DNA of 5,745 bases from contig CAIOKW010000163.1 in NCBI GenBank assembly GCA_903858975.1, forward strand, positions 1 through 5,745, written 5' to 3'. This DNA comes from Oligoflexia bacterium. Its GTDB lineage: Bacteria > Bdellovibrionota > UBA1018 > CAIMNF01. The translations under genes and the position numbers were made by a program. Positions within the stretch are counted from its first letter, which is position 1. Each line of letters starts with the position of its first letter. Positions 1 through 5,194 of the stretch are shown in pieces. A model generated the notes under the pieces. The model worked only from the letters and a program-made list of their open reading frames with translations. It was not told where the DNA came from and did no database searches.

Positions 1-131
1 AGTCCCTCATACTGCGGGGTAAAACCACAAGCGCTCGCAGTATTCACGATCAAAAGCACTTTACCACGGTAATCAGACAATGAAACTTCCGCCCCTAAAT
101 GATTCTTTACTTTAAATTCACTGATGTTCAT
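1..131 (-). CDS. Glutathione peroxidase family, cysteine type (5' part only)
   Basis: The first 43 codons of a thiol peroxidase of the glutathione peroxidase family, which reduces hydrogen peroxide or lipid peroxides using glutathione or thioredoxin. The visible protein begins MNISEFKVKNHLGAEVSLSD and reaches the signature VNTASACGFTPQYEG (residues 29-43). Cys35 sits where animal enzymes carry selenocysteine, so this is a Cys-type enzyme and most likely thioredoxin-linked, as in many bacteria. The usual family length is about 160-180 residues, so roughly three quarters lies beyond the left edge. The ATG start is well supported: a GGAGGA Shine-Dalgarno lies at 139-144, 7 nt upstream, and the N-terminal length fits the family. 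The start lies inside the end of the DedA gene (14-nt overlap), so it is probably translated from the same operon mRNA. No signal peptide is seen, so a cytoplasmic location is inferred. Confidence 0.88.
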   Translation of the reverse strand, partial: MNISEFKVKNHLGAEVSLSDYRGKVLLIVNTASACGFTPQYEG

Positions 132-774
132 GTCGTTTTCCTCCAAATGATTTTCTTGCCGCTCCCAAAACAATCGGGAGCACTGAAATAAAGATCACAA
201 TCACAATGACTTTATCTAAACGATTTGCGAGCTCGGTTTGCCCCAGATAGTAACCTACCCCCAGCAAGGAGTTGATCCAAAGGAGCCCTCCGAGAATATC
301 CCACCTCAAAAATCGTGGATACTCCATTTTGGTAACCCCCGCTACAAAGGGAACAAAGGTTCTTAAAATAGGGACAAATCGGCAAGCGATAATGGCCGCA
401 ATTCCGTATTGGTCATAAAATCCCTTCGCGCGAAGCAAATGCTTCTTTTTAAAGAGCAGACCATCTTCACGATTAAAGATAACATCGCCCGTTTTTCTTC
501 CGAGCCAATACCCCACCTGATCTCCAATGATTGCAGCTAAGCTGAGTGCGATCGCAAAACTAAAGATGGAGGCCCCGATGAGATGGTTTGGGTTATTGGG
601 GTTATTCAATACCCCTGCCGTAATCAAAAGCGAATCACCGGGCAAAAAGAAACCGATCAATAATCCTGTCTCTGCAAAAATAATTGCCGTCACGAGAAAG
701 ATCCCGCCTGTTGAAAGCCAGAGTTGAAACGTATCGGGGTGATGAAGGGATTTAAGCCAATAAAGTAACATCAT
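118..774 (-). CDS. DedA family (VTT domain) inner-membrane protein
   Basis: A 218-residue polytopic membrane protein of the DedA/SNARE-associated (VTT) family. Characterised members recycle undecaprenyl phosphate (C55-P) across the inner membrane or support proton-dependent envelope homeostasis. Family signatures in order are FAETGLLIGFFLPGDSLL (33-50), GDQVGYWLGRKTG (84-96) and CRFVPILRTFVPFVAG (131-146). Glu35/Asp47 and Arg132/Arg138 have the same spacing as the acidic pair (E39, D51) and arginine pair (R130, R136) reported as essential in E. coli YqjA, so the protein looks intact. Hydrophobic segments lie near 22-45, 65-83, 122-146, 155-178 and 187-206. The start codon overlaps the stop of the upstream thioredoxin-like gene (ATGA, 4 nt), which implies translational coupling. 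A second ATG follows immediately, so Met1 or Met2 could be used. Which lipid it moves cannot be read from sequence. Confidence 0.93.
   Translation of the reverse strand: MMLLYWLKSLHHPDTFQLWLSTGGIFLVTAIIFAETGLLIGFFLPGDSLLITAGVLNNPNNPNHLIGASIFSFAIALSLAAIIGDQVGYWLGRKTGDVIFNREDGLLFKKKHLLRAKGFYDQYGIAAIIACRFVPILRTFVPFVAGVTKMEYPRFLRWDILGGLLWINSLLGVGYYLGQTELANRLDKVIVIVIFISVLPIVLGAARKSFGGKRHEHQ
139..144 (-). promoter_or_regulatory. Shine-Dalgarno site of the glutathione peroxidase gene
   Basis: GGAGGA on the minus strand, 7 nt before the ATG at 131 and inside the last codons of the DedA gene. It is the strongest ribosome binding site in the operon. The peroxidase can therefore initiate on its own despite lying in an overlap. 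Confidence 0.75.
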
Positions 775-2525
775 AGAGGTGTTTTTCCTTTTTCCAGATC
801 GGAGAGCATATTTTTCAATTGTTCAAAATATCGAAGCGTTCTGACTTGCAATCCCTGGGGGACTTTAAAGCTCGCGACAAACTCTTTCCCACGCTTTAAG
901 GCGAAATCTTTTTCTCCTTGGCCGACCATCACTCGAACCAATCGATCCATCGACCGTATCGCATTATCCCCATAAGCATACTGAAGCGCCCGCTCAGCAT
1001 AATCGCGTGCAGTCTTTAAATTCTTTTGATCAAGGTACATTTTAGTTGCTGCAAAATAGAACGTAAATTCATGAGGAAATTTATCAATAAAACGAGAGTA
1101 GATTTTTTGAGCTGAATCAAAATCACCCTGCTTTACATAAAGGTGGGCAAGCTCTAAATTGAGGCCTCGTGAGTCTAATGAGGGATTGAGCGCTATCAGT
1201 TTCTGATAGGCATCGATCGCAGCCGTGCGCGCCCCCTTGATACCCTTTTCGTCTTTTAAGGCCTCTGCTAAATCCAATTTCATACTCTGGATGTCCGCAA
1301 TCGAAAGCTCAATGTCTGACATCATCAAAGTCTTCGGATCAAGTCGCTTCTCCAATTCAGCTAAAATCGAGCCCACCCACTTCAACTCTTCACTTTTAAA
1401 TGAATCCGTATTGGAGATCATCAAATCAGCAGCCTTCATCAGGAGGTTCGAGTCGAGGGTCGCTTTTGTTTTCATGATCTCATTCAAACGAAGCTTCACC
1501 TCAGACCAATTCACTTTGGATGCATCGATTTGAACTTGAATCTGCGCTAAAGTCACTTGAAACCAGAAATCCTCCGGCATGAGCGCAAGTCCTTTTTGAG
1601 CCATCTTAAGCGCATCGGCTTCTGCTCTTTGCTCCAATCGCAAATCGATGAGCTTTTTTAAGTCTGAAGCAAGCATCGCCTCATCCGCTTTTAATTTTTC
1701 GTCTAGAGTCTGATTGCGAGCTTCGTAAATCGCTTTTAAACGATGGGTCACCGGATCTAATGGGAAAAAGCCTACAATCCGGTCTAGCTCCACTAAGGCT
1801 TCGCTCCGGTCCGACTCTGGCGCTTTTACGGCGACAAGAGTGGGATATCCACCCACCTTAAACTGAGATTTCAGCGGGAAGGACTTCTCATCATCAGCAT
1901 CCATTTTCAGGAACACAAACGTCTTGCTCAAGTCTTTAAACTTTTTTTTCGGAAAAACCGTTTCATTGTAAAGATTGCAGGGTGGACACCAAATTCCATA
2001 GAAATCAATGAGGATCGGTTTATGAGATGCTTTCGCCTCAAGCATTGCATTTTTTAGATCATTGTCCCAAAACCCATCTTCATCTTTTTTGGGCTTCTGA
2101 CCTTGAAGGGAACGCGCCGGTTTGATGGTCTCGGAGGATTTAAACTCAAGCACTTTTAAATCGGAATTCACTTTTAGCGGAAATCGAAGCGATTTCTTTA
2201 CGCAATAAGTTTTTGCTTCATCGCATAGAAACAGACTTGATGAAATCTCATCGCCCTCTTTCAACTTAAACTCAGAAGACCGAAACCCCACTCGCTTGAG
2301 CTCTGCTCCCCATTTTTTGAACGGAATTTTACCCTGGGTTGCTTCCACCGTCATCGGAGCATTCAAATTAAAATGATGGCCCACTGGAGGAACAAACTCC
2401 AAAAGCCAAGCCGGTACCTTTGAAGCGGGATCGAGCCCCACATTCACTTTGTAGTCAGGAACGTTGGCAGCCATTGCAGGAAGAGCAAATAAGATTGAAA
2501 GCAAAAGGGGTCTCATGCGACCCAA
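771..2525 (-). CDS. Secreted DsbD-alpha-like / thioredoxin / TPR protein
   Basis: A 584-residue secreted thioredoxin-fold protein, probably a periplasmic thiol-disulfide reductant or chaperone. Domains in order: a Sec signal peptide (residues 1-20, cleavage near LPAMAA); a segment at about 25-120 resembling the N-terminal (alpha) domain of DsbD, with the Cys101/Cys108 pair in the place of DsbD-alpha's Cys pair; a thioredoxin domain at about 150-265 with the active site WCPPC (Cys180, Cys183) after KPILIDFYG, and the cis-proline in GGYPTL (Pro228); and a helical C-terminal half (270-575) with TPR-like repeats, clearest at 435-515. The eight-helix membrane domain that joins alpha and gamma in DsbD is absent, so its electron donor is unknown. 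The start is taken as TTG at 2525 because an AGGA lies 6 nt upstream; the ATG at 2516 (Met4) would be 15 nt away. It is 12 nt downstream of the SpoIID-like gene and overlaps DedA by 4 nt. The thioredoxin fold is certain; the partners are not. Confidence 0.88.
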   Translation of the reverse strand: MGRMRPLLLSILFALPAMAANVPDYKVNVGLDPASKVPAWLLEFVPPVGHHFNLNAPMTVEATQGKIPFKKWGAELKRVGFRSSEFKLKEGDEISSSLFLCDEAKTYCVKKSLRFPLKVNSDLKVLEFKSSETIKPARSLQGQKPKKDEDGFWDNDLKNAMLEAKASHKPILIDFYGIWCPPCNLYNETVFPKKKFKDLSKTFVFLKMDADDEKSFPLKSQFKVGGYPTLVAVKAPESDRSEALVELDRIVGFFPLDPVTHRLKAIYEARNQTLDEKLKADEAMLASDLKKLIDLRLEQRAEADALKMAQKGLALMPEDFWFQVTLAQIQVQIDASKVNWSEVKLRLNEIMKTKATLDSNLLMKAADLMISNTDSFKSEELKWVGSILAELEKRLDPKTLMMSDIELSIADIQSMKLDLAEALKDEKGIKGARTAAIDAYQKLIALNPSLDSRGLNLELAHLYVKQGDFDSAQKIYSRFIDKFPHEFTFYFAATKMYLDQKNLKTARDYAERALQYAYGDNAIRSMDRLVRVMVGQGEKDFALKRGKEFVASFKVPQGLQVRTLRYFEQLKNMLSDLEKGKTPL

Positions 2526-2531
2526 GCTTAA

Positions 2532-2535
2532 TCCT
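2532..2535 (-). promoter_or_regulatory. Shine-Dalgarno deciding a TTG start
   Basis: AGGA on the minus strand in the 12-nt gap between the SpoIID-like stop codon and the thioredoxin-like gene. Its 6-nt spacing favours the TTG at 2525 over the ATG at 2516. Either start leaves an intact signal peptide. Confidence 0.6.
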
Positions 2536-2537
2536 GA

Positions 2538-3866
2538 TTACTTCCAAATTCGAGCAATTTTAACATCGGGATAATAGTGGGACAGGATCTGATCTCGGGT
2601 AAAACCCTTCTCGCCCATCCTTTTCGCACCCCATTGACACATCCCAACGCCATGCCCCGAACCCTTGCCCCTAAAGAGCAGCGAGCGACCAATGGTCGTG
2701 AGCGTGAACCAGGTGCTTTTCAGACGGGCCGGATCAAGCCAATTCCGAGCCACGTAGGAATTCATTTCCACCCTGAGGTGCTTCTTCATATTCATTCGAT
2801 CTACAAAATCAAAAACGAAGCCCGCCACGCGCTCGTCATTGATATGGGGTTCTGTTTCAGAAACCAGTTTAGTTTTTACATCCACCAAAAACCAACGGTT
2901 TGGGTCTTTGGTATATTCGGCAGGCCACGCTTTACGCCCATTTGAATCCTTTTGAATTCCGCTCCAGAGTTTCTTTTCGATGTCATGAAAGCTCATTCGA
3001 TAATCCCAATTAAAGGATGGCGAATGACTACAAAATGGACAGGGAACTCCCCTTTTCATCCCCGCAAAGCGAGAGCCCCAGACCGTTTCTGGAGCCGAGG
3101 TCATGCCACCACAACTCGCATGATAAAAGGCTTTTATGGGCTCAAGAGCATGATTGCCTTTGGGTACCATGATCATTCCTTTTGTTTTCGTGACGAGTTG
3201 ACTGGCCTTAGAATCGGCACGATCGAGACCCAAGTAAACTTGATCCTTTTGCGTGGACTCCACATCATACACCCGACCGCGGTCCTTCCTCATTTCATTC
3301 ATTTGAAAAAGGGCATAAGTCCGTGCTGCAATAATTTGCGCTTCCACCGCAGGCTCTGCCCATTGAGAGTTAAATTCTCCATTCACGACAGACTCTAGGT
3401 ATTTTTCAATATTGATATGATTCACCACCAAGCACTGAGGATTCGTGCGAACCGATTCATCGTAGGGAGAAAGGAGCTCCTTTGGGTAAACGACGATTTG
3501 CTCACGAAAACGCTTGTCGTTCACGGATAAAATGCCCGACAGACTTTCAATCAAAATCCCGGACTTCGGGATCTGGCGAGCCTTATTCGTCTCCGGCTGA
3601 TAAATCACACTCTTTTTACAATCAATAATCCATTGATCCGCTCGAACATTTCCGAGCTCAGGCTTCTTTGCGAGCGAGAGGGCGAGATCGGTCCCGCGCA
3701 CCGTCATCACGCGTCCCAGATTGGAAAGCTTCACACGAACCGTCTCAGGATTCATTTTTAGCTCACTGGCCAAGCGATTGGGATCTAAGGGAAGCGCAAA
3801 CGCGGAAACGCTCAGTCCTAAACTGAGCGCGCCAAGCAATCCTTGCTGTACCTTTTGCCACTTCAT
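2538..3866 (-). CDS. SpoIID/LytB-domain peptidoglycan lytic transglycosylase
   Basis: A 442-residue exported protein with a SpoIID/LytB domain. SpoIID is a lytic transglycosylase that cleaves glycan strands already stripped of stem peptides. Residues 1-24 form a signal peptide (likely cleavage after AFA). A family-specific N-terminal region follows, then YLESVVNGEFNSQW (156-169), in which Glu164 matches the catalytic Glu, and EAQIIAARTYAL (175-186). Next come FYHASCGGMTSAPETVWG (247-264) and the closing signature GKGSGHGVGMCQWGAKRMGE (400-419) with ILSHYYPDVKI. The domain is complete. Six cysteines are present (83, 145, 252, 276, 279, 410). The CPFC at 276-279 with His249/Cys252 could bind metal; a zinc site of Cys/His ligands is known in Clostridioides difficile SpoIID. 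The usual Ser in the GHGVGMSQ motif is Cys410 here. The ATG at 3866 has GGAG at 3878-3881, 11 nt upstream. It is the first gene of the minus-strand operon. A sporulation role is not implied, since many non-sporulating Gram-negatives carry this domain. Confidence 0.92.
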   Translation of the reverse strand: MKWQKVQQGLLGALSLGLSVSAFALPLDPNRLASELKMNPETVRVKLSNLGRVMTVRGTDLALSLAKKPELGNVRADQWIIDCKKSVIYQPETNKARQIPKSGILIESLSGILSVNDKRFREQIVVYPKELLSPYDESVRTNPQCLVVNHINIEKYLESVVNGEFNSQWAEPAVEAQIIAARTYALFQMNEMRKDRGRVYDVESTQKDQVYLGLDRADSKASQLVTKTKGMIMVPKGNHALEPIKAFYHASCGGMTSAPETVWGSRFAGMKRGVPCPFCSHSPSFNWDYRMSFHDIEKKLWSGIQKDSNGRKAWPAEYTKDPNRWFLVDVKTKLVSETEPHINDERVAGFVFDFVDRMNMKKHLRVEMNSYVARNWLDPARLKSTWFTLTTIGRSLLFRGKGSGHGVGMCQWGAKRMGEKGFTRDQILSHYYPDVKIARIWK

Positions 3867-3910
3867 CCGATGAAGATCTCCAAAGGTAATTGTGTCCTGA
3901 AATCGTGCGT

Positions 3911-3916
3911 TATATA
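3911..3916 (-). promoter_or_regulatory. Candidate -10 box for the minus-strand operon
   Basis: TATATA (within TATATAA) on the minus strand, about 45 nt before the ATG at 3866. It would give a leader of roughly 38 nt. No convincing -35 box lies 16-18 nt upstream, so an activator or an alternative sigma factor may be involved, or the true promoter may be elsewhere. It is the only AT-rich -10-like hexamer in the divergent gap on this strand. Confidence 0.35.
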
Positions 3917-3956
3917 AGAGTTATGATTTTGACACATCCCCTTTGCATCAAGAGAT

Positions 3957-3986
3957 TTGACAAGACTTGTCTGATATTGGTAACAC
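3957..3986 (+). promoter_or_regulatory. Promoter of tRNA-Cys
   Basis: A perfect -35 box TTGACA (3957-3962), an 18-nt spacer and a weaker -10 box TAACAC (3981-3986). Transcription would begin around 3993, giving a short 5' leader before the mature tRNA end at 4009, which would be removed by RNase P. The -35 overlaps the 13-bp palindrome at 3959-3971. Confidence 0.55.
3959..3971. promoter_or_regulatory. 13-bp perfect palindrome over the tRNA promoter
   Basis: GACAAG-A-CTTGTC is perfectly palindromic with a 1-nt centre. It overlaps the -35 box of the tRNA-Cys promoter and lies about 45 bp upstream of the candidate operon -10 on the other strand. It could be a regulator binding site for one or both directions, or it could be chance, since it is short. 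Confidence 0.3.
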
Positions 3987-4008
3987 TAAAGCATCAAGGC
4001 ATTTTTGG

Positions 4009-4084
4009 GGTGACGTACCAGAATGGCTAATGGCACGGTTTGCAAAACCGTTGTTTGTCGGTTCGATTCCGACCGTCACCTCCA
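4009..4084 (+). tRNA. tRNA-Cys (anticodon GCA)
   Basis: A complete cloverleaf. The acceptor stem GGTGACG (4009-4015) pairs fully with CGTCACC (4074-4080). A short D stem CCA/TGG encloses a loop with the conserved GG. The anticodon stem (4035-4039/4047-4051) is perfect, with loop TTGCAAA and anticodon GCA at 4042-4044. The T stem (4057-4061/4069-4073) is perfect with loop TTCGATT. The discriminator base is T (4081), the U73 identity element of cysteine tRNAs. CCA is encoded at 4082-4084. It is transcribed away from the SpoIID-like operon and ends in its own terminator. Its 3' end is repeated downstream. Confidence 0.97.
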
Positions 4085-4085
4085 A

Positions 4086-4125
4086 CTAAAAAACCATCGG
4101 ACCGCAAGGTTCGGTGGTTTTTTAG
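4086..4125 (+). terminator. Rho-independent terminator after tRNA-Cys, near-symmetrical
   Basis: An 18-bp stem made of CTAAAAAACCATCGGACC and its complement, closed by a GCAA loop (4104-4107). The only imperfections are two G-T wobbles. The T6 run (4118-4123) follows the GC-rich core, and the matching A6 run (4088-4093) on the other side makes it able to terminate in both directions. Pairing can even extend into the CCA end of the tRNA (4084-4085 with 4126-4127). Confidence 0.9.
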
Positions 4126-4155
4126 TTTGTAGGGGGCAAGGTCACGAATCGAACC

Positions 4156-4199
4156 CTGCGACAGGAGGACAAATCCGAAGGGATTTGTCCGGGTCGCAG
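4156..4199. repeat. Nested inverted repeat (strong two-part hairpin)
   Basis: The outer arms CTGCGAC (4156-4162) and GTCGCAG (4193-4199) are exact complements. Inside them, GGACAAATCC (4167-4176) and GGATTTGTCC (4181-4190) form a perfect 10-bp stem with a GAAG loop. The arms are separated by AGGA on one side and GG on the other. There is no T run, so it is not a standard terminator. It lies between the tRNA terminator and the repeated tRNA 3' end and could be a REP-like element, a cruciform or part of an integration site. Confidence 0.75.
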
Positions 4200-4208
4200 C
4201 GTAATGAC

Positions 4209-4227
4209 ATTCTGACCGTCACCTCCA
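4209..4227 (+). repeat. Second copy of the tRNA-Cys 3' end (att-like direct repeat)
   Basis: ATTCTGACCGTCACCTCCA matches the last 19 nt of the tRNA (4066-4084) at 18 of 19 positions, and similarity stops exactly after CCA. The two copies are 143 bp apart. Integrases that target tRNA genes leave precisely such a 3'-end duplicate. A decayed tandem tRNA duplication would also explain it. No integrase is in view, so this is an att-like site only by structure. Confidence 0.6.
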
Positions 4228-4354
4228 CTTTTGAGACTCAAGTCTCACGCCAGTTTCAAAAATACAAAACGAGTCTCACTCAAGGGCACATTCCAAACAG
4301 GCTGTCCCGGTCGCCTTCAAACCAACCGTCAGGAATCCGGGCCATTTATTCTAT

Positions 4355-4383
4355 TTGACCCATCTGTAAACTTAGTTTACACT
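4355..4383 (+). promoter_or_regulatory. Promoter of the toxin-antitoxin-like pair
   Basis: -35 TTGACC (4355-4360), a spacer of exactly 17 nt and -10 TACACT (4378-4383). The predicted start of transcription is 4389-4391, on or next to the ATG at 4391. No Shine-Dalgarno precedes either possible start codon, which fits a leaderless transcript. Confidence 0.6.
4365..4381. promoter_or_regulatory. 17-bp palindromic operator in the toxin-antitoxin promoter
   Basis: TGTAAACT-T-AGTTTACA is a perfect palindrome with 8-bp arms. It covers the second half of the promoter spacer and the first four bases of the -10 box, so a bound dimer would block RNA polymerase. By analogy with HigA- and MqsA-type antitoxins, the HTH protein encoded at 4666-5094 is the likely binder, giving autoregulation. 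That assignment is inference. Confidence 0.65.
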
Positions 4384-4390
4384 GATGCAG

Positions 4391-4657
4391 ATGGCTGCGC
4401 ACGAGCTCAAATCTGATATCGAATTCATCGTTCGCGACCTCAAGCGAAATGACTTCGAATTGACGGGGCATGCCCGCAAAAGAATGCAGGAACGCTGTGT
4501 GAGCCGAGGCGACATTGTTAACGTCAGTCAAACTTTTCGTAAAATTGAAAAGCAGGACAGTGGAAAAATTAAGATCATGGGTCTTGATCGTTCAGGCGAC
4601 GATCTGACGATTATCTGTGTTTACGAATCGGGCACGCTAATCGTGACCGTTTATTGA
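4391..4657 (+). CDS. DUF4258-type putative toxin (RelE/HigB-like size)
   Basis: An 88-residue protein resembling the DUF4258 family, small proteins commonly found as the toxin of type II toxin-antitoxin pairs and thought to be RelE-like in fold. The signature lies in LTGHARKRMQERCVSRGDI (24-42): His27, Arg31 and Arg35 in the HxxxRxxxR pattern, then a Ser-x-x-Asp-Ile turn. Beta-strand segments with basic residues follow (KIKIMGLDR, 59-67) and the end is LTIICVYESGTLIVTVY. It precedes its partner, the toxin-first order of higBA and mqsRA, with 8 nt between the genes. An upstream in-frame ATG at 4385 would add two residues, but it lies directly behind the -10 box; the ATG at 4391 matches the predicted transcript start. 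The enzymatic activity (mRNA cleavage or other) cannot be read from sequence. Confidence 0.75.
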   Translation: MAAHELKSDIEFIVRDLKRNDFELTGHARKRMQERCVSRGDIVNVSQTFRKIEKQDSGKIKIMGLDRSGDDLTIICVYESGTLIVTVY

Positions 4658-4665
4658 GGTGGAAA

Positions 4666-5094
4666 ATGGCTAAAAAATTCGTCAAAGAGAAAAACTGGTA
4701 CGGTCTCGAATACGTCTCTGTAATTCTTCCAATTAGTCGCGTCTCAGAAATACATGGTGAATTGGTTGACGCCAAAAGCTGGAGCAGTGCTGAACTTTTG
4801 GTCGGCCGCGAACTCATCACCAGAGGATACCCTATTCGAGGACAAGAGCTAAAGTACCTTAGGAAAACCCTAGGTTACTCACTGAGAGACTTCTCAGCAC
4901 TTCTTAGCCTTTCACAAACGGCGGTCATGAAATGGGAGAAGAAAACCAAAAAGCGCCTTGACCCAATCAATGAAGTCGCCGTTCGTTCGATTTGTGCTCA
5001 ACTGCTAAAACTGGAACTTCGAGCATGGTTCGACGAATTACGTGGCTGCGAAAAATCGACTCCATTCCAGGTGAAGGTTGATGAGGCAGCGTAA
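4666..5094 (+). CDS. HTH (Xre/MqsA-like) antitoxin and likely autorepressor
   Basis: A 142-residue protein with a helix-turn-helix at about 58-93 (core GQELKYLRKTLGYSLRDFSA, then LLSLSQTAVMKWEKK). This resembles the C-terminal DNA-binding domain of MqsA/HigA-type antitoxins. Residues 1-55 form a separate N-terminal part that probably binds the toxin, and a helical tail follows (105-128). The CxxC zinc-finger motifs of classical MqsA are missing; the only cysteines are Cys110 and Cys128. The ATG at 4666 is preferred because AGGTGG (4657-4662) lies just upstream; a TTG at 4654 overlapping the toxin stop would add four residues but has no better ribosome site. It lies 8 nt downstream of the toxin, so the two are co-transcribed. 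It probably neutralises the toxin and binds the 4365-4381 palindrome. HTH is near certain; the antitoxin role rests on context. Confidence 0.78.
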   Translation: MAKKFVKEKNWYGLEYVSVILPISRVSEIHGELVDAKSWSSAELLVGRELITRGYPIRGQELKYLRKTLGYSLRDFSALLSLSQTAVMKWEKKTKKRLDPINEVAVRSICAQLLKLELRAWFDELRGCEKSTPFQVKVDEAA

Positions 5095-5144
5095 TTTTTA
5101 TGGATTCCGTGTTTAGAACTTTTATCAAAAACACCTGTTCATGC

Positions 5145-5173
5145 TTGCAGCCGATTGGTAGCGACGATATTCT
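5145..5173 (+). promoter_or_regulatory. Possible promoter of the SLT-domain gene
   Basis: TTGCAG (5145-5150), 17 nt, TATTCT (5168-5173). The spacing is ideal but each hexamer matches the consensus only partly. The start would fall near 5180, just ahead of the Shine-Dalgarno at 5182-5186. Read-through from the antitoxin gene is equally possible, as no terminator is visible in the 100-bp gap. Confidence 0.3.
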
Positions 5174-5181
5174 CGTGTAAA

Positions 5182-5186
5182 GAGGA
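5182..5186 (+). promoter_or_regulatory. Shine-Dalgarno deciding a GTG start
   Basis: GAGGA, 8 nt before the GTG at 5195. An ATG at 5187 lies directly behind it but is out of frame and far too close to be used from this site. Confidence 0.7.
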
Positions 5187-5194
5187 ATGGAACT

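Larger units (their letters stand above)
4126..4354. other. Gene-free stretch with tRNA-derived and inverted repeats
   Basis: No convincing coding sequence occurs here; the open frames that cross it also run through the tRNA or lack ribosome binding sites. It holds GAATCGAACC (4146-4155), an inverted copy of the T-arm sequence GGTTCGATTC (4060-4069); the nested palindrome at 4156-4199; and the direct copy of the tRNA 3' end at 4209-4227. A small inverted repeat TGAGACT-CA-AGTCTCA lies at 4232-4247, and its GAGACTC half can also pair with GAGTCTC at 4271-4277. I see nothing else between 4285 and 4354. Confidence 0.6.

Noticed and set aside
3945..3998. GCATCAAG present twice (3945-3952 and 3991-3998), and TTTGACA twice (3928-3934 and 3956-3962), upstream of the tRNA.
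   Set aside because: Short repeats in AT-rich promoter DNA; the upstream TTGACA has no matching -10 at 16-18 nt.
4163..4168. AGGAGG, a perfect Shine-Dalgarno-like sequence inside the nested hairpin.
   Set aside because: No start codon follows within range in any frame that stays open.
4141..4227. A second, possibly minus-strand, tRNA suggested by GGTTCGATTC-like sequence.
   Set aside because: The flanking bases do not form a T stem and no acceptor or anticodon stem can be drawn.
4023..4358. Long open frame on the plus strand crossing the tRNA and repeat region.
   Set aside because: It runs through the tRNA-Cys gene and its terminator stem, has no Shine-Dalgarno and a composition without domain character.
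5109..5134. Weak inverted repeat GTGTTT...AAACAC after the antitoxin gene, considered as a terminator.
   Set aside because: Only a 6-bp AT-rich stem with a 14-nt loop and no T run on the transcribed side.
5100..5180. A 26-codon open frame beginning MDSVFRTFIKNTCSCLQPIG, between the antitoxin gene and the SLT-domain gene.
   Set aside because: No well-placed ribosome binding site and no recognisable features; it would overlap the candidate promoter. Short enough to be chance, though a leader peptide cannot be excluded.
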